Source: Candidatus Glassbacteria bacterium RIFCSPLOWO2_12_FULL_58_11
Lineage (GTDB): Bacteria; Gemmatimonadota; Glassbacteria; GWA2-58-10
DNA: 5,287 bases
Assembly (NCBI GenBank): GCA_001780825.1
Contig: MFIX01000204.1
Location: 1-5,287, forward strand
Reading direction: 5' to 3'
Shown: positions 1 to 5,287 of the stretch, one piece after another
Position numbering within the stretch: the first letter of the stretch is position 1
How the letters are laid out: every line of letters begins with the position of its first letter
Made by a program: the position numbers and the translations under genes
The notes under the pieces: model-generated
Seen by the model: the letters and a program-made list of their open reading frames with translations, nothing else
What the model was told of the DNA's origin: nothing
Databases searched by the model: none

Positions 1-1725
1 AGGCAGGTGCAGGACCGGAGCTTCCGTGACGCCCAGGTCGAGAAAGCGCACCAGCAGCCGGTTATCCTGGCGCAGGGCCAGGGGAACCCAGAGCTGAAAA
101 TTCAGCCAGACCAGAGCGGTGAGCAGCAGCGGAGCGACTGTGCGCCTTCGCGAAATGATTTCCGCCAGCAGGTAAAGAATCAGCCAGAAAAAGAAAATGT
201 CGGACACTCCCGGCGGAGCGACCTCGAAACTGGCTCCGGGCAGCGCCGCGAACCAGCGGGTTAGAAATATCATCAGTCTGAGGCTCAGCGCCGCGGGCCA
301 GGCAATCAGGCGGGCCGGAGCAATCCAGATAAGGCCGGCCAGATCGGCGATAAAACCGCAAGTGACGGTTACTCCGGCCAGGGGGACGATCAACAGGTTG
401 GCGACAAAAGCTATCGGCGTGATCCGGAAAAAATACCAGGCAACCAGGGGCGTGATCGCCAGTTGGGCGGCGAAACTGGAGAGCGCCAGGCGGGCCAGCC
501 AGCGCTTGAGCGGGTTCCTCCACCAGCCGCGCTGGTTTAGCCTGGACTCCAGGGGCGGCACCAGCAGCGCGATTCCGGCCACCGCTGCAAAAGAAAGCTG
601 GAAGCCCGCCTCAAAAAGCCACTGTGGATGGATCAGCAGCAGAATGGCGAATGCCGCAGCCAGGGAATTGAGCAGCGACCGGGGCCGCTGAAGAGGCAGG
701 GCGAGAAGCACGGTCGCGCACATGATCGCCGCGCGCAGGACCGGCGGATTAGCGCCGCTGGTCAGGGCGAAAAGGAAAACCGCTGCCGCGGTAATGAGCG
801 CGGCAGCCCAGGAACGACCCCAAAAAAGGGAGAGATAAAAATACACCGCCGCGGCGATGAAACCTGCGTGCAGCACGGAAACCACCAGCACGTGGACTGT
901 CCCACTGGCCGTAAAATTGGCGCGGATTTTCTCCGGCACCTGGTTGCGCGTTCCGATCAGCATTGCTGAGGCGACCTGGCGGATTTCCTCGACAGGATAG
1001 AGCCGCTGGTGCAAAGAAAAAAGCGCCGCGCGCAAATCCAGCGCCAGAAGGCCCGGTTCGAGCAGTCGCCTGAATCCGAAGGGGCGGTCTGGTAAATACC
1101 TTACTTCGCCGGAATTTTCGATATTCGCCTCCGCGAGAATCGAGCCGGAGGCCAGGTACTCGCGCCAGTCGAATCCGCCGGGATTGGAATACCCGCCGGG
1201 CGGCTCCAGGGAGGCCGGGAAAGCGAGCCGCTCATTGCCAGAGAGCTCCGGCGCGCCTTCCTCCGGCAGGCTGGCGATCACCCGGTAGTCGGAGGTCCGC
1301 CAGTCTGTCTCTCCCGGCCTTAAAACCGCCTCGGTCTGGAAATAAAACTGAAGGCGGTCGCCATAAAACGCGGTGCTCTGGGTCCAGGGCGGCCCGAGAA
1401 GGTGCCCGGCCAGGCCGGCCTCCTGCCCATCGAGGGGCAGGCTCAGGTTTTCGGCTGAACCGAGCCTGTCATGCAGGAGCAGAAGAACAAATCCGCAGAG
1501 AACAAGCAGGATGGAAAAGGAGAGATTTGTCAGTCTGGATTTGAACGGGCGCAAAACAGGAAAAAAACGCGCAGAGAACGAGGCCGCCAGAAGTACAAGC
1601 AGGACAACTGATGCGCAAGAGGAGATGCGGGCCAGATAAATTCCGCCCGCCAGCAGGAAAGCAAGAGCGAGGGCCGGCAGACGGCCGCGGGCTAATTCGG
1701 GATGCGCCGCTCCGGGCTGGTTCAA
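1..1725 (-). CDS. comEC: ComEC/Rec2-family DNA-uptake channel protein, C-terminus cut by window edge
   Basis: Inner-membrane channel of the ComEC/Rec2 family, which carries single-stranded DNA into the cytoplasm during natural transformation. I translated 575 uninterrupted codons by hand; the family is usually about 700-850 residues, so the C-terminal metallo-beta-lactamase domain is almost wholly outside. Hydrophobic helices lie at about residues 16-34, 36-55 and 68-84. A soluble DUF4131-like region follows and ends in the family motif NPGGFDWREYL (181-191). The polytopic Competence domain shows FTASGTVHVLVVS (271-283), GANPPVLRAAIM (324-335), GFQLSF (374-379) and NLLIVPLAG (443-451). Residues 559-575 enter the lactamase domain. 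Two signatures deviate: SGLHV reads SVLHA (283-287), and DVGQGD reads DLGVTE (563-568). The start is TTG at 1725, chosen because AAGGAG (1731-1736) lies 5 bases upstream; an in-frame TTG at 1788 lacks a ribosome site. The family call is firm. A role in transformation is inferred from the family, since no other competence gene is in view. Confidence 0.93.
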   Translation of the reverse strand, partial: MNQPGAAHPELARGRLPALALAFLLAGGIYLARISSCASVVLLVLLAASFSARFFPVLRPFKSRLTNLSFSILLVLCGFVLLLLHDRLGSAENLSLPLDGQEAGLAGHLLGPPWTQSTAFYGDRLQFYFQTEAVLRPGETDWRTSDYRVIASLPEEGAPELSGNERLAFPASLEPPGGYSNPGGFDWREYLASGSILAEANIENSGEVRYLPDRPFGFRRLLEPGLLALDLRAALFSLHQRLYPVEEIRQVASAMLIGTRNQVPEKIRANFTASGTVHVLVVSVLHAGFIAAAVYFYLSLFWGRSWAAALITAAAVFLFALTSGANPPVLRAAIMCATVLLALPLQRPRSLLNSLAAAFAILLLIHPQWLFEAGFQLSFAAVAGIALLVPPLESRLNQRGWWRNPLKRWLARLALSSFAAQLAITPLVAWYFFRITPIAFVANLLIVPLAGVTVTCGFIADLAGLIWIAPARLIAWPAALSLRLMIFLTRWFAALPGASFEVAPPGVSDIFFFWLILYLLAEIISRRRTVAPLLLTALVWLNFQLWVPLALRQDNRLLVRFLDLGVTEAPVLHLP

Positions 1726-1730
1726 CCGCT

Positions 1731-1736
1731 CTCCTT
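1731..1736 (-). promoter_or_regulatory. Ribosome binding site of comEC
   Basis: AAGGAG on the minus strand, 5 bases before the TTG at 1725. It is the strongest Shine-Dalgarno in the window and decides the unusual TTG start of comEC. Confidence 0.8.
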
Positions 1737-1788
1737 CTGGATAACGGAATATTGATTTCGGACCTTTATTAATTCTCTCTGGCTGCAA

Positions 1789-1817
1789 CTTATACTGAAA
1801 CCTTCAACTCCCGTCCA
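1789..1817 (-). promoter_or_regulatory. Possible sigma70-type promoter for comEC
   Basis: In the 150-base gap between miaB and comEC, the minus strand reads TGGACG (1812-1817, 4 of 6 matches to TTGACA), then a 17-base spacer, then TATAAG (1789-1794, 5 of 6 matches to TATAAT). The -10 box ends 63 bases before the comEC start codon. Spacing is optimal and the surroundings are AT-rich for this genome. A match of this quality can arise by chance, and the organism's sigma-factor preference is unknown. I see no convincing terminator after miaB, so read-through from mtaB-miaB into comEC is equally possible. Confidence 0.35.
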
Positions 1818-1875
1818 TCTGTCTGGCGCAAAAAATATAAAAGCTGAACCTCATCGACGGCCAAGCCGGGGAAAT

Positions 1876-3195
1876 TCAGCCCTCCGCCAGCTCGCCTAGC
1901 AGGTTCATGCCGGTGTTGCCGGAAACCCGCGCGCGCACCACCCGGCCCAGGCATGACTCTCCGGCGGAAAGAAAAATATTGAAATTGCTGCGGGTTTTAC
2001 CCTGAAGAATCCCCTCGCCGCTTTTGGCTTTCTGGACCGGGAGCGCTTCCAGGACCCGGCCGCGCAGACTGTGCAGGGCCTGGCGGGTGTGGGAGCGCTG
2101 AAGCTGGATGACTGTGTCGAGGCGGAGGGATTTTTCCTCTTCGCTCAGCTCCTCTTTTTTACGCGCGGCGACAGTCCCCGGGCGAGGCGAATATTTAAAG
2201 GTGTAGGCATAGTCGAACTGGACCTCATTCATCAGGCTCACCGTCTCCCCGAAATCTCCGTTTGATTCTCCGGGAAAGCCGACCAGGATATCGGTGGTCA
2301 GACCCAGGCCGGGAATTCTTTCGCGCAGGGCCGCCACCCGCTCCAGATAGAAAGCGCGGCTGTAACCGCGGTTCATCAGCCCGAGTACCCGGTCCGAGCC
2401 GGACTGGACCGGCAGGTGAAGGTGCTCACAGACCTTTTCGCAATCGGCCATGGCCTCGATAATCCTGTCGCTCAGGTCCCGGGGATGGCTGGTCAGGAAG
2501 CGGATCCAGCGCAGGCCCTCGATCCCGTCGAGACGCCGGAGCAGAGCGGCGAAATCCGTGTCTCCGTAACGGTAGGAATTGACGTTCTGGCCCAGCAATA
2601 CGATCTCCAGCGCGCCGCCAGCGACCTGCTCGCGCACCTGCCGCTCGACCGAGTCGGGGTTGACCGAGCGCTCCCGGCCGCGCACATAGGGCACAATACA
2701 GTAGCTGCAGAAATTATCGCAGCCGCGCGAGATCGGCACCCAGGCGCTCAAGTGGTTTTTGCGGGTGGGAGCCAGGTCCTCATATGTCTCGCTCACCTCG
2801 AAAGCGAGCGCGGCAAGCTGCGAGTGATTTTCACCGGTCAGCTCCTCGATCAGCTGCGGCAGCTTACGGTAGCCGTCCGGTCCGAGCACCAGGTCAACCC
2901 AGGGCGCCTGCTCGAGAATCTGTTCGCCGATCCGCTGGGCCATGCAACCGATCACCGCGAGCAGCTTGTGGGGGGAATCTTCCTTGTAGGTCTTGAACAG
3001 TCCCAGTCTGCCGAATACTCTTTGCTCGGCGTGCTCCCGCACCCCGCAGGTATTGACCAGGATCAGATCGGCCTCTTCAGCCTCGCTCGCCGGTGTCAAT
3101 CCTCCACGGATCAGCAGACCCTCCACTAATTCCGAATCGCTGAAATTCATCTGGCAGCCATAGGTCTCCAGAAAGAATGTTTTCAGTTTTTTCAT
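1876..3195 (-). CDS. miaB: MiaB, tRNA-2-methylthio-N6-dimethylallyladenosine synthase
   Basis: Cytoplasmic radical-SAM methylthiotransferase that converts i6A37 to ms2i6A37 in tRNAs reading UNN codons, which stabilises codon pairing. The 439 residues are full length for the family. The N-terminal UPF0004 domain supplies three ligands for the auxiliary [4Fe-4S] cluster: C14 in ETYGCQMN, C50 in LVNTCGVREHAEQRV and C84 in GCMAQR. The radical-SAM domain has CxxxCxxC at C159, C163 and C166 (SRGCDNFCSYCIVPY), followed by LLGQNVNSY (200-208) and YSPRPGT (335-341). Residues about 376-437 form the TRAM RNA-binding domain. NTCGVREHAEQRV and GQNVNSY separate MiaB from the sister families RimO and MtaB. 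The start is ATG, with GGAG (3203-3206) 7 bases upstream. It lies 31 bases after mtaB, so co-transcription is likely. All six cluster cysteines are present and nothing looks broken. Confidence 0.97.
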   Translation of the reverse strand: MKKLKTFFLETYGCQMNFSDSELVEGLLIRGGLTPASEAEEADLILVNTCGVREHAEQRVFGRLGLFKTYKEDSPHKLLAVIGCMAQRIGEQILEQAPWVDLVLGPDGYRKLPQLIEELTGENHSQLAALAFEVSETYEDLAPTRKNHLSAWVPISRGCDNFCSYCIVPYVRGRERSVNPDSVERQVREQVAGGALEIVLLGQNVNSYRYGDTDFAALLRRLDGIEGLRWIRFLTSHPRDLSDRIIEAMADCEKVCEHLHLPVQSGSDRVLGLMNRGYSRAFYLERVAALRERIPGLGLTTDILVGFPGESNGDFGETVSLMNEVQFDYAYTFKYSPRPGTVAARKKEELSEEEKSLRLDTVIQLQRSHTRQALHSLRGRVLEALPVQKAKSGEGILQGKTRSNFNIFLSAGESCLGRVVRARVSGNTGMNLLGELAEG

Positions 3196-3202
3196 GATCG
3201 TT

Positions 3203-3206
3203 CTCC
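3203..3206 (-). promoter_or_regulatory. Ribosome binding site of miaB
   Basis: GGAG on the minus strand, 7 bases before the miaB ATG and inside the 31-base mtaB-miaB gap. It shows that miaB is translated from its own initiation site rather than by stop-start coupling with mtaB. Confidence 0.7.
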
Positions 3207-3226
3207 AAATCCTCTACTCCGGAGAG

Positions 3227-4537
3227 CTAACATTCGAGCCTGCCCCAGACTCCATCGCGCCAGGTTCGCTCGGCCACCAGGATAAATCCGCCCGCCGGGC
3301 TTGCGCCGCGGTGGTACGCCCGGACATAGTTATCCGCCCGGCAAACCGAGACGCCGGAGCTCAGGCGGCTCTCGTGCAGAACGGACAGGCGGCTTCCAAG
3401 CTGTTCTTTCAGAAAATTCTCCTGTTTTTTCTTCGATAATTCTCGCATTCTTCTTACCCGCTCGCGTACCGCCGCTACAGGCGGCCGGCCGGCCAACAGC
3501 GCCGCCGGTGTCCCGGGTCTTGGAGAGTACGGGAAAACATGCAGGTAGGTAAAGGGAAGCGCCGCGATATAGTTGAAACATTCCTCAAATTCCTTCTCGC
3601 TCTCGCCCGGAAATCCGGCGATCACATCCGTGCCCAGGCCTGGATGCCCCAGCGAGTCAAGAACCCTGTCCAGCGCCGCCTTATATTCCTCAGGGTTATA
3701 CTTGCGGCCCATCCGGGCCAGCACGGAAGCGCTGCCGTGCTGCAGGGGCAGATGGAGGTGCCGGCAAAGGCGGAGCTCCCGGGAAAGGAGCTCGATCAGC
3801 CGGCTGTCCACCTCGGTCGCCTCCACCGAGCTGAGGCGCAGACGGATACGGTCTGTGGCCGCCAGAACCTTTTCGACCAGCACGGAAAGGGACGGCCGGC
3901 CGGCCAGGTCGCGGCCATAGCCGCCGATATGAATACCGGTCAGCACCGCCTCGTAATGTCCCGCCTCTTCCAGAGCCCGGGCCTCGGCGACAATCTGTTC
4001 CCAGGGACGGCTGCGGCTGCGGCCCCGGGCATAGGGAACGATACAATAGGTGCAGCGGTTATCGCAGCCATCCTGGATTTTGACGAAAGCTCGGGCGCGC
4101 TCGGCATGTGCGCTGAGAATCTCCCGGCCTTCGTATTTTCCAGTCAAGCCGATCCGGCCCCTTTGTTCTTCCAGCGCCGGACCGCTACCGTTTATCCGCT
4201 CCAGCCTCTCGCGCAGGACCTCGCCCAGCCGGAACTTCTCCTCGGTGCCCAGCAGAAGGCCCACCCCTTCTAATTCGCGGAACCTGCCGGCGCTGACCTC
4301 CACCGAGCAGCCGACCACGGCGATCCCAACCCCGGGGAACTCCCTTCCCACCTTGCGCACCCATTGGCAGGCCTTGTCCTCACCGCGTTTGGTCACCGAG
4401 CAGGTATTGACCACCACCCAGTCGGCCTGCTCGAGCTTGCCGGTAAGCTCGAAACCGGACCGCTCGAGGCTTTGTCCCAGCAGGGCGCTGTCGTACTGAT
4501 TGGTCTTGCAGCCGAAAGTGTTGAAGAAGACTTTCAC
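3227..4537 (-). CDS. mtaB: MtaB, tRNA (N6-threonylcarbamoyladenosine(37)) methylthiotransferase
   Basis: Radical-SAM methylthiotransferase (MtaB/YqeV branch) that converts t6A37 to ms2t6A37 in tRNAs reading ANN codons. The 436 residues are typical for the family. The UPF0004 domain supplies cluster ligands C10 (NTFGCKTNQY), C46 (VNTCSVTKRG) and C77. The radical-SAM motif is QDGCDNRCTYCIVPYARG, with C158, C162 and C165. TGIHIGGYG (200-208) and VNTCSVT are diagnostic of MtaB against MiaB and RimO. YSPRPGTPAA (337-346) and a compact C-terminal TRAM-like region (about 380-436) follow. The start is GTG. An in-frame TGA four codons upstream rules out a longer protein, and MKVFFNTFGC is a normal family N-terminus. 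The Shine-Dalgarno is weak: only a GAG 8 bases before the start. The third cluster motif reads GCSVE instead of the usual GCYAQ-like form, but its cysteine is kept. It is the first gene of the mtaB-miaB pair; no strong promoter is visible in the 74 bases between the start codon and the terminator upstream. Confidence 0.95.
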   Translation of the reverse strand: MKVFFNTFGCKTNQYDSALLGQSLERSGFELTGKLEQADWVVVNTCSVTKRGEDKACQWVRKVGREFPGVGIAVVGCSVEVSAGRFRELEGVGLLLGTEEKFRLGEVLRERLERINGSGPALEEQRGRIGLTGKYEGREILSAHAERARAFVKIQDGCDNRCTYCIVPYARGRSRSRPWEQIVAEARALEEAGHYEAVLTGIHIGGYGRDLAGRPSLSVLVEKVLAATDRIRLRLSSVEATEVDSRLIELLSRELRLCRHLHLPLQHGSASVLARMGRKYNPEEYKAALDRVLDSLGHPGLGTDVIAGFPGESEKEFEECFNYIAALPFTYLHVFPYSPRPGTPAALLAGRPPVAAVRERVRRMRELSKKKQENFLKEQLGSRLSVLHESRLSSGVSVCRADNYVRAYHRGASPAGGFILVAERTWRDGVWGRLEC

Positions 4538-4611
4538 TATTACCGCTCAATCCCGTGTCAGGCCGGACAAATCGAATAGCATTTTTTTCCACAGAGTAAT
4601 CTTAATTAAAT

Positions 4612-4640
4612 AAAAAAGGGAGGGCAACAATACCCTCCCT
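4612..4640 (-). terminator. Rho-independent terminator of the cysteine-rich gene
   Basis: On the minus strand, AGGGAGGG (4633-4640), an 8-base loop and CCCTCCCT (4617-4624) form a perfect 8-bp, mostly G-C stem. The last T of the stem and TTTTT beyond it make a run of six T, followed by more A/T. It begins 86 bases past the TAG at 4727, so it ends the cysteine-rich gene's transcript and insulates mtaB-miaB. The T tract lies on the minus-strand side. A run of A precedes the stem only when read on the plus strand, so the terminator is unidirectional. Confidence 0.9.
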
Positions 4641-4726
4641 ATCTCGATCCATTCAAAAAGACAGCTTCTGATACTTAACTATTCACAATTCTACGGCCAG
4701 AATAACCGGTATGCCTCCGAACGCTT

Positions 4727-5287
4727 CTACAGGTTGCAGTCGACATCGCCGCTGCAGCCCTGGATCATTATGGTGTGGTTATTATATACATCGCAGCAGC
4801 AGGACATAGTCACCGGGCAGTTTCTCCAGAATGAATAATCTTCCTCGTGGGGTATCATATCCGTATAATAACCCAGGTAGGAACCGATTACCACATCGTT
4901 AGCCCAGAACATTGAATAGTGCTTTACCGGACCAGGGAAGCCGAAAGGATTTTCCGTGTGGGTGAGGCATTGCACTTTGTACTGTCCGCCTTGCCCGGGA
5001 ACGCAAGCGCCATAGGCGCTGGCGACCCAGCCGTCGGCCGCCAGGCTGGATGCTGGCGCTTTGGCCTTCTCCTCGCATGTGGCGCACTCAGCGATCCGGC
5101 TGAGCGTGGACAAAGCATCAGCATCATCGGCATAGGCCTTGACCGCCTCATCCATATTCTTAAACGTATAGAATACTCCGGGCTTGACCGGGCTGACCCC
5201 ATCCCATTCCACCGGATCGAGATATTTTATCTCCCAGGGACCGTCACCGGATCTGGACTTGATTTTAAGCGTCCCCTCGCGATGCAA
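4727..5287 (-). CDS. Unrecognised cysteine-rich protein, N-terminus cut by window edge
   Basis: I do not recognise this protein. The frame is open from the right edge to a TAG at 4727, giving 187 codons including the stop. The TTG on the last three bases could be read as a start, but no upstream sequence supports it, so the gene probably begins outside. The 186 visible residues contain ten cysteines: a CxxC at 68/71 (ECATCEEK), then C95, C107, C157, a CCC triplet at 163-165, C178 and C184, two residues from the end. The C-terminal half is aromatic and Trp/Tyr-rich (for example HYSMFWAND at 123-131). No membrane helix is visible, and a signal peptide cannot be judged. Such spacing could mean disulphides in an exported protein or metal binding; both are guesses. 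It has its own terminator and so is not in the mtaB-miaB unit. That it is a real gene rests on open frame length, natural residue composition and the terminator placed just after its stop. Confidence 0.75.
   Translation of the reverse strand: MHREGTLKIKSRSGDGPWEIKYLDPVEWDGVSPVKPGVFYTFKNMDEAVKAYADDADALSTLSRIAECATCEEKAKAPASSLAADGWVASAYGACVPGQGGQYKVQCLTHTENPFGFPGPVKHYSMFWANDVVIGSYLGYYTDMIPHEEDYSFWRNCPVTMSCCCDVYNNHTIMIQGCSGDVDCNL

Noticed and set aside
62..969. Several open frames on both strands between 62 and 969 (for example 62-523 minus, 197-691 plus)
   Set aside because: They overlap the continuous comEC reading frame, which carries family motifs throughout. Their translations are Arg/Pro/Gly-rich in the way out-of-frame GC-rich DNA reads.
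1846..1875. Short inverted repeat CGGC-TTG-GCCG just after miaB, considered as a terminator
   Set aside because: The stem is only 4 bp and the nearest T-rich run begins some 15 bases further on, so it does not have the form of an intrinsic terminator.
2416..3129. Long plus-strand open frame (237 codons) opposite miaB
   Set aside because: It lies wholly antisense to a clear, full-length miaB. Long antisense frames are expected in GC-rich coding DNA, and its translation shows no domain or family-like pattern.
3482..3905. A 14-base repeat (core GGCCGGCCGGCC) near 3482 and again near 3892
   Set aside because: Both copies encode the peptide LAGRP within mtaB using the same GC-rich codons. There are only two copies, with no flanking similarity, so this is codon coincidence.
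3539..4273. Long plus-strand open frame (244 codons) opposite mtaB
   Set aside because: It is antisense to intact mtaB, lacks a recognisable motif and has no credible ribosome site. It is a mirror of mtaB codon structure.
4570..4590. GG and GC dinucleotides upstream of mtaB resembling a sigma54 (-24/-12) promoter
   Set aside because: The spacing between GG and GC is 8 bases instead of the required 10, and the rest of the consensus is absent.
4538..4611. Search for a sigma70 promoter of mtaB
   Set aside because: The best pairs (such as TTAAGA with TGCTAT at 18 bases) match only 4 and 3 of 6 positions, too weak to annotate, although transcription must start near here given the upstream terminator.

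Overview
The window is bacterial, moderately GC-rich (about 60% by eye, not computed) and tightly packed. All four genes lie on the minus strand, so it is best read from right to left. The genes are the 3' part of an unrecognised cysteine-rich protein gene (4727-5287, cut by the right edge), mtaB (3227-4537), miaB (1876-3195) and the first 575 codons of a comEC/rec2-family DNA-uptake channel gene (1-1725, cut by the left edge). Nothing identifies the phylum. The tRNA enzymes and the ComEC fold are widespread in bacteria, and I would not go further than 'GC-rich, probably environmental bacterium'.

Layout: a near-perfect intrinsic terminator (4612-4640) follows the cysteine-rich gene and separates it from the rest. 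mtaB starts with GTG and is followed after 31 bases by miaB, which has its own ribosome binding site, so the two are very probably one transcription unit. A 150-base gap follows, with no convincing terminator but with a plausible sigma70-type promoter (1789-1817). comEC then starts with TTG behind a strong Shine-Dalgarno. The comEC frame is open without interruption from 1725 to base 1. It has no stop inside the window, so a search for complete ORFs misses it.

Function: MiaB and MtaB are paralogous radical-SAM methylthiotransferases. Each adds a 2-methylthio group to A37, next to the anticodon. MiaB acts on i6A in tRNAs reading UNN codons, and MtaB acts on t6A in tRNAs reading ANN codons. The pair therefore covers both main ms2 modifications of position 37. 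ComEC has no known mechanistic link to them; its place next to them is positional only.

I do not see a new multi-gene system here. The points most worth a second look are the divergence of two ComEC signature motifs (the SGLH-type motif of the channel domain and the DVGQGD-type entry to the metallo-beta-lactamase domain) and the orphan cysteine-rich protein with a CCC triplet. There are no RNA genes, mobile elements, CRISPR arrays or significant repeats. No stretch over 300 bases lacks a gene.
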